The notes below the pieces were generated by a model that was not told the origin of the DNA, did no database searches, and was given only the letters and a program-made list of their open reading frames with translations. From positions 1 through 63,180 of the forward strand of contig JAQBXX010000006.1 in the NCBI GenBank assembly GCA_027624315.1: 63,180 bases of DNA, read 5' to 3'. Made by a program: the position numbers and the translations under genes. This DNA comes from Pseudomonadota bacterium. GTDB taxonomy: Bacteria; Pseudomonadota; Gammaproteobacteria; SURF-13. Shown here in pieces: positions 36,706 through 46,319 of this stretch (the stretch's first letter is position 1; every line of letters begins with the position of its first letter).

Positions 36706-37818
36706 ATGCCGCATCTGCTCATCGCCATTTCATCGCACGGTTTCGGCCACGCGGCGCAGACCGCGCCGGTGGTCAATGCACTGCGCCAGCGCATTCCGGA
36801 TTTGCGCGTCACGCTGCGCACCACCGTGCCGCCCGCACTGCTCGCTGCGCGCTTCGAGGGTGAATTTACGCACGTGCCGGTGGCGAGTGATTTCGGCATG
36901 CGCATGGCCTCGGCGGTGGGCGTGCTGGTGGACGAAAGTGCGCGTGCCTACGCGGAATTTCACCGGCATTGGGAGGGCAGGGTGCGGGAGGAGGCGCAAG
37001 CGCTCGCCGCCCTCGCGCCCGATCTCGTGCTCGCCAACGTGCCGTATCTGACGTTGGCCGGCGCGGCGGAGGCCGGCATTCCCGCCGTGGCGCTGTGCTC
37101 GCTCAACTGGGCGGACGTCTACGCACACTACTGCGGCCAGCGCCCGGAGGCCGCCGAAATTCACGCGCAGATGCTCGCGGCCTATAACAGCGCCGGCAAC
37201 AGCGTCGGCAACAGCGCCGCATGTTTTCTGCAAACCGAACCGCACATGCCGATGACGGATATTGCGCGCCGCCGCTCCATCGGCCCGGTCGCGCGCATCG
37301 GTCATACGCGCCGTGCCGAGATCAACCGCAGACTGGGGCTGTCCGAACGCGACCGTCTGGTGCTGATCGCGCCCGGCGGCATCGAGATGCGCCTGCCCAT
37401 CAACGACTGGCCACGGTCACCACGTATACGCTGGCTGGTGGCGGAGGCATGGCGCGTGACGCATCCGGATGCGGTCAGCATCGAATCGTTGTCCATGCAC
37501 TTTATGGATATTTTGTGCAGCAGCGATGCGCTGATTGGCAAGCCGGGTTATGGCAGTTTCACAGAGGTGGCGTGTAATGCTGTGCCGATGCTTTATGTTA
37601 AGCGCCATGACTGGCCGGAAGAGCCCTATCTGGTCGAGTGGCTGGACCGCAATGGCCGCAGTCTTGAAATAGGACGCGCGCAACTTGAGCGCGGTGATAT
37701 TTTCGACGCGCTGCAAACGCTGTGGGCGATGCCGGCACGGCCACCGGTTGCGCCCGCCGGCGTGCGGCAGGCGGTGGATTATCTGGCGGATGTATTATCT
37801 GCTTTGCCGGTACGATGA
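36706..37818 (+). CDS. GT-B-fold glycosyltransferase-like protein, unknown substrate
   Basis: A 370-aa soluble protein resembling UDP-glycosyltransferase/MurG-type enzymes: N-terminal ISSHGFGHAAQTAPVVNALR, mid-region FLQTEPHMPM, C-terminal SDALIGKPGYGSFTEVACN, the donor-nucleotide-type loop. Function not recognised. Its five-base distance from murU suggests a role in sugar-nucleotide or cell-wall recycling, but this is inference. The 3' end overlaps the convergent elyC-like gene by 40 bases. Confidence 0.82.
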   Translation: MPHLLIAISSHGFGHAAQTAPVVNALRQRIPDLRVTLRTTVPPALLAARFEGEFTHVPVASDFGMRMASAVGVLVDESARAYAEFHRHWEGRVREEAQALAALAPDLVLANVPYLTLAGAAEAGIPAVALCSLNWADVYAHYCGQRPEAAEIHAQMLAAYNSAGNSVGNSAACFLQTEPHMPMTDIARRRSIGPVARIGHTRRAEINRRLGLSERDRLVLIAPGGIEMRLPINDWPRSPRIRWLVAEAWRVTHPDAVSIESLSMHFMDILCSSDALIGKPGYGSFTEVACNAVPMLYVKRHDWPEEPYLVEWLDRNGRSLEIGRAQLERGDIFDALQTLWAMPARPPVAPAGVRQAVDYLADVLSALPVR

Positions 37819-38573
37819 CGCACTAGATACCACCATAGCCCCAGTTTTTCATGCAGTGCCAGACAGGTTTTCTTGAGCGCTCCCGCGCTCGGTAGCCACT
37901 CCAGCAGAACAGCGTGGCCACTCTCTGCCGAAGAAAACATCGAAGGCGCAGGGGTTACGGCTAATCCGGCCTGCTCAAAAATTCTCACCGCACGCAGCAT
38001 GTGCCAGGCGTGGGTCACCAGATACACATGATGAATCCCGCGCTTGTCCAGCAGCGCCTTGGTCAGGAAGGCGTTTTCCGCCGTGGTGCGGCTTTGATCT
38101 TCGAGCCAGACATCCGTGACCTGAAAATCGTTGACCAGGGAGTCCTTCATTAATACCGCCTCGGGGACAGGCTCGCCGAAGGGTGAGCCGCCGGAGACCA
38201 CCAGCGGCAGGCCGGTGAGCTTGTGCAGGTGTACCGCGTAACGCAGGCGCTCCAGTCCGCCCGTCGAGACGGTGTCGCCGCCATACTCTGGCGGACTCGC
38301 ATAGCGGCCCGACCCGAGCACCACGATGGCCTGGGCCGGATTGCTTTTTAGATCGTGCGCTTGCAGTGCCGGGTAAACCTCCAGCGATTGTGTTAACCAG
38401 TGCGCCGTTGACGGCATACTCAAGACGTACAGGCTGGTAATGCCAAGCCAGATCACGCTTAGCGCCAGCCGCCGGTGACGGCGCAACAACAGCAGTCCCG
38501 TCACCAACAACACTATAATGCTGGCGGGTGGAAATAGCAGGGTTTCCAGGCTGCGGGTGATCAGTATCTCCAT
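37779..38573 (-). CDS. elyC: ElyC/SanA/YdcF-family (DUF218) envelope protein
   Basis: A 264-aa inner-membrane protein with two N-terminal TM helices (about 8-30 and 35-55) and a DUF218 domain: AIVVLGSGRYA, GLERLRYAVHLHKLTGLPLVVSGG, SRTTAENAFLTKALL, VYLVTHAWHMLRAVRIFE. E. coli ElyC affects peptidoglycan and ECA lipid-carrier balance at low temperature; the assignment to ElyC within the family is tentative. ATG 38573 has an AAGG site; ATG 38591 is possible. Confidence 0.85.
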   Translation of the reverse strand: MEILITRSLETLLFPPASIIVLLVTGLLLLRRHRRLALSVIWLGITSLYVLSMPSTAHWLTQSLEVYPALQAHDLKSNPAQAIVVLGSGRYASPPEYGGDTVSTGGLERLRYAVHLHKLTGLPLVVSGGSPFGEPVPEAVLMKDSLVNDFQVTDVWLEDQSRTTAENAFLTKALLDKRGIHHVYLVTHAWHMLRAVRIFEQAGLAVTPAPSMFSSAESGHAVLLEWLPSAGALKKTCLALHEKLGLWWYLVRHRTGKADNTSAR

Positions 38574-38635
38574 GGGGATCGCCTTGAACATGTGCTAAAA
38601 TTATTTTTATTGTGGCAGATATCCAAACCAAGGTC

Positions 38636-39743
38636 ATGCTCGAACTCAATCCCGTCTTCACCCGCATCAAAGAACTCCAGGGGCGTTATCAGACCCTGAG
38701 GGGGTATCTTTGACTTCGACCACAAGCGCGAACGCCTGACCGAAGTCGAGCGCGAGCTGGCCGATCCCGCTGTCTGGGGTAACGCCGAGCGTGCGCAGGA
38801 ACTGGGGCGCGAACGTGTGCAACTGACCCAGGTGGTGACGACACTGTCCGCGCTTGAAGGCGGCCTTGCCGATGCGCAGTCCTTGCTGGGAATGGCGCAG
38901 GAGGAGGGCGATGAGGTTACGGTAAACGCCGTCGTCGCCGATCTCGACAAGTCGGAAAAACAGTTGGCGCAACTTGAGTTCCGACGCATGTTTTCCAATC
39001 CGATGGATCCGAATAACGCCTTTCTCGACATCCAGTCCGGCTCCGGCGGTACCGAGGCGCAGGACTGGGCCAGCATGCTGCTGCGCATGTATCTGCGCTG
39101 GGCCGAGCGGCGCGGTTTTCGCACCGAAGTGATCGATCATGCGCCGGGTGAAGTGGCCGGCATCAAGGGCGCCAGCGTCAAGATTGAGGGTGATTACGCC
39201 TACGGCTGGTTGCGCACCGAGACCGGCGTGCACCGGCTGGTACGCAAGTCGCCGTTCGACTCGGGCAACCGCCGCCATACCTCGTTTGCCTCGGTATTCG
39301 TCACGCCTGAGGTGGACGAGAGCATCGAGATAGACATCAATCCCGCCGATCTCAAGGTCGACACCTACCGCGCCAGCGGTGCCGGCGGCCAGCATGTGAA
39401 CCGCACCGAATCCGCCATCCGCATCACGCACCTGCCAACCAACACTGTGGTACAGTGCCAGAGCGACCGCTCACAGCATAAAAACCGCGCCACCGCGATG
39501 AGCCAGTTGAAGGCGAAACTGTATGAGCGCGAAATGCAAAAACGCAACGCGGAAAAACAGGTGCTGGAAGACTCCAAATCGGACATCGGCTGGGGCAGCC
39601 AGATACGTTCCTACGTGCTGGATCAGTCGCGCATCAAGGATCTGCGTACCGGAGTAGAGAAGGCCAATACGCAGGCAGTGCTGGACGGTGATCTGGACGA
39701 CTTTATTGAGGCGAGTTTGAAACAACAAGTGGCTAGTGGCTAG
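38636..39743 (+). CDS. prfB: Peptide chain release factor 2, with programmed +1 frameshift
   Basis: Terminates translation at UAA/UGA. The first 25 codons (38636-38710, [16 protein letters not shown]...) end at an in-frame TGA (38711). After a +1 shift the frame continues from GAC at 38712 to 39743, giving about 368 aa. The body has [20 protein letters not shown], the catalytic GGQ in [15 protein letters not shown], and [15 protein letters not shown]. No strong ribosome site is seen before ATG 38636; GTG 38612 in the same frame is an alternative. lysS follows as usual. Confidence 0.95.
38699..38714 (+). promoter_or_regulatory. RF2 +1 recoding site
   Basis: AGGGGGTATCTTTGAC contains the classic elements: an internal Shine-Dalgarno-like AGGGGG, slippery CTT, stop TGA and following C. 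Low RF2 leads to a pause at UGA and a +1 slip, so RF2 controls its own synthesis. Confidence 0.96.
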
Positions 39744-39757
39744 TGGCGAGTGGCGAG
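39728..39757. repeat. GTGGCTAGTGGC short repeat before lysS
   Basis: CAAGTGGCTAGTGGCTAGTG plus GCGAGTGGCGAG at the end of prfB and in the prfB-lysS gap. The last prfB codons (QVASG) are written in this repeat. Related repeats lie at 1459 and 31084. Confidence 0.5.
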
Positions 39758-39774
39758 GTAAAAATTCAATTAGT

Positions 39775-41283
39775 ATGAGCGACGAAAATAACAACATTTC
39801 CTCCGACGAAAACGCGCAGATCGCGCAGCGGCGCGCGAAGCTGGCTGCATTGCGCGCGCAGGGCAATCCCTTTCCCAATCACTTCCGGCGCGACAGCCTC
39901 GCTGCCGGACTGCACGAGAAATACGGTGCGCTCGACAACGCCGCGCTGGAAGGTGAATCGGTGCGCGTGAAGGTGGCCGGGCGCATGATGGCGAAGCGCG
40001 TCATGGGCAAGGCGAGCTTCGCGCAGATACAGGACATGTCGGGGCGCATTCAACTGTTTGTGCAGCGCGATGCCGTTTCCGCCGAGTGCTACGAAGAAGG
40101 TTTCAAGAAGTGGGACATCGGCGATATCCTCGGGGCCGAAGGCACGCTGTTCAAGACCAAGACCGGCGAGCTGTCAGTGCGCGTGGATGGCATAGGTCTG
40201 CTCACCAAGTCGCTGCGCCCGCTGCCGGAAAAATTTCACGGTCTGGTAGATCAGGAAATACGCTATCGCCAGCGTTATCTTGATCTCATCATGAATGAGG
40301 ATACGCGCAAGGTCTTTGAGCTGCGCACGCGTATCATCAATTTCATGCGTAGCTTTCTCGCCGAACACAATTTCCTCGAAGTGGAAACGCCGATGATGCA
40401 CGTGATACCGGGTGGAGCGACGGCGCGCCCGTTCAAGACGCATCACAACGCACTCGGCATGGACATGTTTCTGCGTATAGCGCCGGAACTCTATTTGAAG
40501 CGCCTGGTGGTGGGCGGCTTTGAACGCGTGTTCGAGATCAACCGCAGCTTTCGCAATGAGGGATTGTCCACGCGTCATAATCCCGAATTCACCATGCTGG
40601 AGTTTTATCAGGCCTATGCGGACTACAACGATCTCATGGACCTCACCGAGGTCATGCTGCGCAAGCTGATGCATGACGTGCTCGGCACGATGAGCATCGC
40701 TTGTCAGGGGCATCAGTTTGATTTCAGCAAGCCATTTGCCCGTCGCACGGTGCAGGATGCCATATTGCATTTCAATCCGCATCTGCGTGACGCTGATCTG
40801 GAGTCGCTAGCCGCGGCGCGCATGGCCGCTGCGGCGTTGCATATCCCGCTCAAGGACAGTTACGGGCTGGGCAAGGTGCAGCTTGAAATATTTGAGAAGA
40901 CCGTGGAGCAGCATCTGCAAAATCCCACCTTCATCACCGCCTTCCCCACCGAGGTGTCGCCGCTTGCCCGCTGCAACACCGCAGATCCGTTCGTCACTGA
41001 CCGCTTCGAGCTGTTCGTCGGCGGGCGCGAGATCGCCAACGGCTTTTCTGAATTAAACGACGCGGAAGATCAGGCTGAACGTTTTCGCAGGCAGGCGAAA
41101 GAGAAAGACGCGGGAGATGACGAGGCGATGCACTACGATGCCGACTACATCCGCGCACTCGAATACGGTATGCCGCCGACGGCTGGTGAAGGTATCGGCA
41201 TCGACCGCCTGGTGATGCTGCTCACCGACTCAGCCTCCATCCGCGATGTGCTGCTATTTCCGCATATGCGGCCGGAAACCTGA
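39775..41283 (+). CDS. lysS: Lysyl-tRNA synthetase, class II
   Basis: Charges tRNA-Lys. The 502-aa protein has an N-terminal OB-fold anticodon domain (about 65-150, [21 protein letters not shown]) and a class II catalytic domain with motif 2 ([20 protein letters not shown]) and motif 3 ([18 protein letters not shown]). ATG 39775 (MSDENNN) was chosen over an upstream start lying in repeat sequence. Its stop TGA is formed by the edge of repeat copy G. Confidence 0.97.
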   Translation: MSDENNNISSDENAQIAQRRAKLAALRAQGNPFPNHFRRDSLAAGLHEKYGALDNAALEGESVRVKVAGRMMAKRVMGKASFAQIQDMSGRIQLFVQRDAVSAECYEEGFKKWDIGDILGAEGTLFKTKTGELSVRVDGIGLLTKSLRPLPEKFHGLVDQEIRYRQRYLDLIMNEDTRKVFELRTRIINFMRSFLAEHNFLEVETPMMHVIPGGATARPFKTHHNALGMDMFLRIAPELYLKRLVVGGFERVFEINRSFRNEGLSTRHNPEFTMLEFYQAYADYNDLMDLTEVMLRKLMHDVLGTMSIACQGHQFDFSKPFARRTVQDAILHFNPHLRDADLESLAAARMAAAALHIPLKDSYGLGKVQLEIFEKTVEQHLQNPTFITAFPTEVSPLARCNTADPFVTDRFELFVGGREIANGFSELNDAEDQAERFRRQAKEKDAGDDEAMHYDADYIRALEYGMPPTAGEGIGIDRLVMLLTDSASIRDVLLFPHMRPET

Positions 41284-41380
41284 GTAAATACCGTGTTTAC
41301 CCTACCTCCACCCTGTCCCGCCCCCTGAACAGGGGGCGGGAGCCTATCGGGAAGTATAGCCTTGCTCATGGCCTTATGAG
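41283..41380 (-). repeat. G4/double-hairpin repeat, copy G (reverse, truncated)
   Basis: The only copy in reverse orientation. A perfect 10-bp stem CCCGCCCCCT / AGGGGGCGGG lies at 41317-41340. The G-run on the minus strand is damaged (GGAGG in place of the last G5). The terminal hairpin is cut inside its first arm (TACTCAGG), where lysS coding sequence begins. It lies between lysS and the HDOD gene. Confidence 0.85.
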
Positions 41381-41383
41381 CGC

Positions 41384-42230
41384 TTAAGAGGTCAGCAGGC
41401 GCTGCACTTCCTGCACGTCTTCCGCGCGCGGTCTCCTCCATCGACACGATGCTCACCTCCGGGCTCAGGCCCAGTTTGGCGAGGGCAGGGATGTGTTCCC
41501 AGTCGGGGCTGCTGTGGCGGTGCGAGCCGCAGATGTAACTTTGCAGGTTGGCGATCATTACCACATCGGTATAATCAGCTTCTGGCGTCTTGTCGCGCTC
41601 CAGGTCTTCATGCCCGGAGACCACGGCGATCAATTCCTCCGGGAAGGCCCATGCCTCGAGTATCGCCTTGCCGACTTGTGTGTGCAGGCGGGTGATGATA
41701 CGGTCAAGCGCCTCATCGTCGGCTATCAGTTCCGGAAACTTTGCCGCGCGCATGAGTATGGGCAGCGTGCCAATGCCGTGAATCAATCCTCCCAGCATGG
41801 CCTCGTCGGGTTTGAGTGTGGTGAAGTGTGCGGCGAGTACGTGACTGATCGCCGCGACCTGAGTGCTATGCTGCCACAGTGCCATGATGCGTGTTTTTAA
41901 CAGCGGGTTGCGTGCCAGGTGCATCTGCTGTTCCATCACCAGACTCGTCACCAGATTGCGCACCAGCACATGGCCCAGACGCGCGATGGCGGATTGCAGA
42001 TTGTTCACCACAGTGAGTCCGCGCAACATCGGGCTGTTCGCCACCTGAATCAGACGTGCCGACAGCGCCACATCGATGGCGACGACCTTGGCGATCTGCG
42101 CGGTGGTGGCGTTGGGATCGTCCACCACCTTGCGCACCTTGAGTGCGATCTCCGGCAAGGTGGGCAGGGCGAGGCGATTGTGATGGATGTCATCCAGCAG
42201 GTCGGATAGAAATTTTTCTTCCAGCATCAT
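41384..42230 (-). pseudogene. HDOD-domain protein, apparent 3' frameshift
   Basis: About 281 aa if corrected. HDOD signalling domain (about 15-210): LPTLPEIALKVRKVVDDPNATTAQIAKVV, MLRGLTVVNNLQSAIARLGH, GLIHGIGTLPIL. In the sequence as given the frame changes near 41425-41440, after SIVSMEETARG, and then runs through repeat copy G into antisense lysS. Dropping one G there gives a natural ending, AREDVQEVQRLLTS, with stop at 41384-41386. So there is either a sequencing error or a recent single-base insertion. Strong GGGAGA site before ATG 42230. Confidence 0.8.
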
Positions 42231-42298
42231 GGCATGTCTCCCCTCATTATTATCGACCGGATGGGTGATTTCTGAAGGGCATTATTCCGGCGTTGGAT

Positions 42299-42438
42299 TA
42301 CTCATAAGTCAGTAAGTAAGACTACACTTCCCGCTACGTCTCCGCCCCTTGTCTAGGGGGCGGGACAGGGTGGGGGTAGATAAAACAGTGTATTTACTCA
42401 GGAGTCACGTTGTCATCTTACTTGATGACTCCTGAGTA
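42299..42438 (+). repeat. G4/double-hairpin repeat, copy H
   Basis: Complete copy. G-quadruplex motif 42356-42376; terminal hairpin arms TACTCAGGAGTCA (42395-42407) and TGACTCCTGAGTA (42426-42438), perfect over 13 bp. The right arm overlaps the 3' end of ygfZ and encodes its last residues (YSGVIK) and stop codon. Confidence 0.9.
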
Positions 42439-43455
42439 GGGCAGTTTTATAAAACGTAGCGTGGGCCCGCCGGCGCTATGGAGGCTGACGTGCTGATCGA
42501 CCACATCCGCTATGGGCACCACAGCGAGCAGTTCCACATCCTCTGCCGGGCCGGGCGCCGCCTCAATGACCTGCCCGATGGCTTGGCCGTTTTGCGTGGA
42601 GTATAACGTCGCGCCGGGCACGGGCGGTGCAGCGGCGCGCGCACAGGCGTAATACATACGCCGCTTCGCGCTGCCGAGATGCTGTGTGCGCGCCACGATC
42701 TCCTGGCCGGGATAACAGCCCTTGGTGAAGCTCACCGCGCCGATGAGGTCGAGATTGATCATCTGCGGTATGAACATGTCCTGCGTGGCGCTGTGGATCG
42801 CGGGCAGCCCGGCGCGGATGTCGAGCAGCGACCAGACCTCGCCGCCGTCGGGTGTCGCGGCACCGGCACACCGGCGCCACAGGTCTTGTGCCGTTTCGAT
42901 GCCGGCGATGATGGCAAAGCGCGGCTCTGTGCCGGGCAGGCCGAGCAGGGTGAGGGCATCCCCGCTGTGCAGCACACCGCTGGCGGGCGGCGGGATCGTG
43001 TCCAGCGCGCGTGTGAGCAGGGCGGGCGCGCCGGCGCCGGAAAGTCCCACCCCTATAAAGGTGTCGCTTGCGTCATGGAGCGTCACTTGCGATCTCAAGA
43101 CATACATCCGCAAGCGTTTGAGCGTTGCCTCCAGAATATCGCGCGGCAATTGCAGGTAATAGGTATCGGCGCGCTTGAACACGCGCATCAGCGCCAGCAC
43201 GCGGCCCTTGGCACTGCACCAGGCGCTGAGCTGGCTGCGCGTCTCAGTCACCTGATTCAGGTCATTACTCAATTGGCCCTGCAGAAAGACGGCGGCGTCG
43301 GCGCCTGCCACCGAGATCAGCCCGAGGTGCGAAAGGTCGGTGATGATCGTGTCTTGTACGGCTGCCTTGCGCGCGGCGTCACCAAAGCTCACGGCTTGCG
43401 CCTGCCCGATGCTGGCGCCGTGAGCGAGAAGAAAGCTGTGCCATACCGCATTCAT
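42418..43455 (-). CDS. ygfZ: Folate-binding Fe-S cluster repair protein YgfZ
   Basis: A 345-aa protein of the GcvT-like folate-binding family that supports Fe-S enzymes such as MiaB. The signature KGCYPGQEIVART, with its functionally important Cys, is present. The C-terminal tail YSGVIK and stop codon come from repeat copy H, so the original end may have been replaced. Divergent from ygfX. Confidence 0.94.
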   Translation of the reverse strand: MNAVWHSFLLAHGASIGQAQAVSFGDAARKAAVQDTIITDLSHLGLISVAGADAAVFLQGQLSNDLNQVTETRSQLSAWCSAKGRVLALMRVFKRADTYYLQLPRDILEATLKRLRMYVLRSQVTLHDASDTFIGVGLSGAGAPALLTRALDTIPPPASGVLHSGDALTLLGLPGTEPRFAIIAGIETAQDLWRRCAGAATPDGGEVWSLLDIRAGLPAIHSATQDMFIPQMINLDLIGAVSFTKGCYPGQEIVARTQHLGSAKRRMYYACARAAAPPVPGATLYSTQNGQAIGQVIEAAPGPAEDVELLAVVPIADVVDQHVSLHSAGGPTLRFIKLPYSGVIK

Positions 43456-43471
43456 GTCTTATTATTCTTGC

Positions 43472-43951
43472 ATGGAACCGGTATCCCTGTCGTCCGTACC
43501 TGCCTCTGCTGCGCTCCGTCTTGCACTGCGTCCCTCCCGCCGGCTTATTGTGCTGCTCGTTTTGATACATGCAGGCGCGTTGACGTTAACCTTCCTGTTG
43601 CCGCTGGCACAGGAAGTCATGCTGCTGCTGGCAGGATTGATCAGTGCCAGCCTGATGTGGTCTCTCAGTAACGTGTTGCTCAAGCGGGGTGCAATCCTGG
43701 AGCTGGTCTGGGATGCGCTGGGGGAGTGGATCTTGCATGATGCGGCAGGTAGCGAGATACAGGCCCGTCTGTTGCCGGGTGCTTACGTACATCCGCAGTG
43801 GGTGATTCTGAATTTTGTGCCGGTTGCTCAGCGCTGGCCTTGGCGCCGGTACACGGTGATTTTGCTGGGCGACATGCTTGATGCCGACAGTCTCAGGCGG
43901 TTACGGGTACGGCTTCTGGCCGCACCTCATACCCCTCCGGAACCAGAATAG
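43472..43951 (+). CDS. ygfX: YgfX-family membrane protein
   Basis: A 159-aa protein with two TM helices (about 22-46 and 47-68; [42 protein letters not shown]) and a C-terminal soluble part ([26 protein letters not shown]). Resembles YgfX/CptA, reported in E. coli as a membrane toxin acting on FtsZ/MreB, though the family's toxin role is debated. ATG 43472 chosen; an ATG at 43454 would overlap the divergent ygfZ start. Convergent with nadB, overlapping by 59 bases. Confidence 0.8.
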   Translation: MEPVSLSSVPASAALRLALRPSRRLIVLLVLIHAGALTLTFLLPLAQEVMLLLAGLISASLMWSLSNVLLKRGAILELVWDALGEWILHDAAGSEIQARLLPGAYVHPQWVILNFVPVAQRWPWRRYTVILLGDMLDADSLRRLRVRLLAAPHTPPEPE

Positions 43952-45536
43952 TATCGGCCACCGGACGGCTCTGATCCTGTTGTGGGTAGTCGAGCGTGTA
44001 GTGCAGGCCGCGGCTCTCCTTGCGCGCGAGCGCCGAGCGCAGGATGAGGTCGGCGACCAGCGCGAGGTTGCGCAGCTCGATGAGGTCGTTGGTGACGCAG
44101 AAGTTGGCGTAGTATTCGGAGATCTCGTGCAGCAGCAGATCGACGCGCCGTTGCGCGCGTTGCAGGCGTTTGGTGGTACGCACGATGCCCACATAGTCCC
44201 ACATGAATCGCCGCAGCTCATCCCAGTTGTGCGCCACCACCACCTCTTCGTCGGAATTGGTGACGCGGCTCTCATCCCATTGCGGCAGTTCGCCCGGCAG
44301 TGGTGCCTGCGCCAGACGCTGCTCGATATCCCGGCTTGCCGAGGCGGCAAACACCACGCATTCGAGCAGCGAGTTGCTCGCCATACGGTTGGCACCGTGC
44401 AATCCGGTGTGGGCCACTTCGCCGACCGCATAGAGACCGGCGATGTCGCTGCGTCCGTAGCGGTCGGTCATCACGCCGCCGCAGGTGTAATGCGCGGCGG
44501 GCACCACGGGAAGCGGCTCCTGGGTCATGTCGAAGCCGAACTCCAGGCAGCGCGCATACACGGTCGGAAAATGCGACCGGATGAATTCCGCCGGCTGGTG
44601 GCTGATGTCGAGATACACGCACGGCGTGCCCAGGCGCTTCATCTCATGGTCGATGGCGCGCGCTACGATGTCGCGCGGCGCGAGCTCGGCACGCGGGTCG
44701 AATTTGTGCATGAACGGTGTACTGTCCGGCAGCAACAGCCGCCCGCCTTCACCGCGCACCGCCTCGGTAATCAGGAATGATTTCGCCTTCGGGTGATAGA
44801 GGCAGGTGGGGTGAAACTGCACGAACTCCATGTTGGCGACGCGGCAGCCGGCGCGCCAAGCCATGGCGATGCCATCGCCGGTGGCGACATCCGGATTGCT
44901 GGTGTAGAGATACACCTTGCCCGCGCCGCCGGTGGCGAGCACCACGCAGCGTGCGCTGAAGGCTTCTACATGACCGCTGCCACGGTTGAGCACATAGGCG
45001 CCGAGGCAATGCTGCGGCGCACGCCCGAGCTTGGCGGCGGTGATGAGGTCGACGGCGATGTGCTGCTCGAACAGGCGTATGTTGGGGTGACGCCGTACCA
45101 GATGCTCCAGCGTGGTCTCCACCGCGCGCCCGGTGGCATCCGCCGCATGGATGACGCGTCTGTGGCTGTGGCCGCCTTCGCGCGTGAGGTGATAAGTATC
45201 TGTGCCATCGGCCTGCTTCTCGCGCGTAAAGGCCACCCCCTGATCCACCAGCCACTGTATGCATTCTCTGCCACGCTCCACGGTGAAGCGCACGATGTCG
45301 GGATCGCACAGGCCTGCGCCCGCGTTCAACGTGTCTTCAATGTGCGAGGTGATAGAGTCACTCTTGTCGAGCACCGCCGAGATGCCGCCCTGCGCATAGA
45401 AGGTCGCCCCCTCCTTGAGCGGACCCTTGGTGACGACAGCGATGCGCGCGCGCGGCGCAAGGCGCAGTGCTAGACTGAGTCCAGCTATGCCGCTGCCAAT
45501 GACGAGGACGTCAGTGCTGTGTGAGCGATCAGTCAT
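43893..45536 (-). CDS. nadB: L-aspartate oxidase
   Basis: FAD enzyme oxidising aspartate to iminoaspartate for NAD synthesis. The 547-aa product has [55 protein letters not shown] and the C-terminal helical domain. ATG 45536 was chosen because the longer frame to 45668 adds 44 non-family residues and would run into the sigma-E promoter. nadB next to rpoE is a conserved gammaproteobacterial arrangement. Confidence 0.96.
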   Translation of the reverse strand: MTDRSHSTDVLVIGSGIAGLSLALRLAPRARIAVVTKGPLKEGATFYAQGGISAVLDKSDSITSHIEDTLNAGAGLCDPDIVRFTVERGRECIQWLVDQGVAFTREKQADGTDTYHLTREGGHSHRRVIHAADATGRAVETTLEHLVRRHPNIRLFEQHIAVDLITAAKLGRAPQHCLGAYVLNRGSGHVEAFSARCVVLATGGAGKVYLYTSNPDVATGDGIAMAWRAGCRVANMEFVQFHPTCLYHPKAKSFLITEAVRGEGGRLLLPDSTPFMHKFDPRAELAPRDIVARAIDHEMKRLGTPCVYLDISHQPAEFIRSHFPTVYARCLEFGFDMTQEPLPVVPAAHYTCGGVMTDRYGRSDIAGLYAVGEVAHTGLHGANRMASNSLLECVVFAASASRDIEQRLAQAPLPGELPQWDESRVTNSDEEVVVAHNWDELRRFMWDYVGIVRTTKRLQRAQRRVDLLLHEISEYYANFCVTNDLIELRNLALVADLILRSALARKESRGLHYTLDYPQQDQSRPVADTILVPEGYEVRPEAVPVTA

Positions 45537-45648
45537 GGCCGTTGGCGCAGAGGAAGTTTTCGGTTCATAATTCGCCCGGTTACACGGGGAGCAGGGTGCA
45601 GCGCATAGTGTAATCCATAATGCCGTCGCGAATGCTGTCGCGGCCCGC

Positions 45649-45676
45649 GAACTATATGCGAAGCGCAAGGTCTATA
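45649..45676 (+). promoter_or_regulatory. Sigma-E (RpoE/AlgU) type promoter before rpoE
   Basis: GAACTA at 45649-45654, a 16-base spacer, then TCTATA at 45671-45676, close to the GAACTT-N16/17-TCTGA consensus of RpoE promoters. It lies about 47 bases before the rpoE start, so rpoE probably drives its own operon. Confidence 0.7.
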
Positions 45677-45722
45677 GAATCAGCAATGGAATGCCTCGCA
45701 GCAAAGAAAGGGGAAGGCCTGG

Positions 45723-46301
45723 ATGGGCGAGCACAACATTGATCGGGAGCTGGTTGATCGCGTTCAGAAAGGAGACAAGGAGGCATTTGATGTCCTGGTG
45801 TTGAAGTATCAACACAAGATCGTGCGCCAGATATCGCGCTATATCCGTGACTTCAGCGAGGCGCAGGATGTGGCACAGGAGGTGTTTCTGAAGGCGTATC
45901 GCGCACTGCCGGCCTTTCGCGGCGAGAGCGCGTTTTATACTTGGCTTTACCGCATCGCCGACAATACGGCCAAGAATTATCTGGTGGCGCAGAAGCGCAG
46001 GCCGCCGGGCAGCGACATCGATCTGGACGATGCCGAGCAGTACGGCGCTGAACTGGCGCTGAGAGAAAACGCAACACCGGAGCATTTGTTGTTGCGTGAC
46101 GAGATCGAAAAAACGGTGTTCGGCGCCATTGAAGAATTGCCCGAAGACCTGCGCACGGCGATCACCCTGCGCGAGATGGAAGGGCTGAGCTATGAAGAAA
46201 TCGCGCAGGCCATGGGATGCCCGGTGGGCACGGTGCGCTCCCGCATCTTCCGGGCGCGCGAGGCGATAGACAGCAAACTGAAACCTTTACTGAGCCAGTA
46301 A
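45723..46301 (+). CDS. rpoE: RNA polymerase sigma factor RpoE (AlgU)
   Basis: ECF sigma factor of 192 aa directing the envelope-stress response. Region 2 (DKEAFDVLVLKYQHKIVRQISRYIRD, AQDVAQEVFLKAYRALPAFRGESAFYTWLYRIA) and region 4 (EELPEDLRTAITLREMEGLS, YEEIAQAMGCPVGTVRSRIFRAREA) are complete. Followed by rseA-rseB-rseC and degP in the classical order. Confidence 0.97.
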   Translation: MGEHNIDRELVDRVQKGDKEAFDVLVLKYQHKIVRQISRYIRDFSEAQDVAQEVFLKAYRALPAFRGESAFYTWLYRIADNTAKNYLVAQKRRPPGSDIDLDDAEQYGAELALRENATPEHLLLRDEIEKTVFGAIEELPEDLRTAITLREMEGLSYEEIAQAMGCPVGTVRSRIFRAREAIDSKLKPLLSQ

Positions 46302-46319
46302 TATGGCAGAGAGCGTGTC

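Noticed and set aside
38711-38713. In-frame TGA in prfB as a selenocysteine codon or a broken gene
   Set aside because: Its context is exactly the known RF2 +1 recoding site and the downstream frame continues the RF2 protein.
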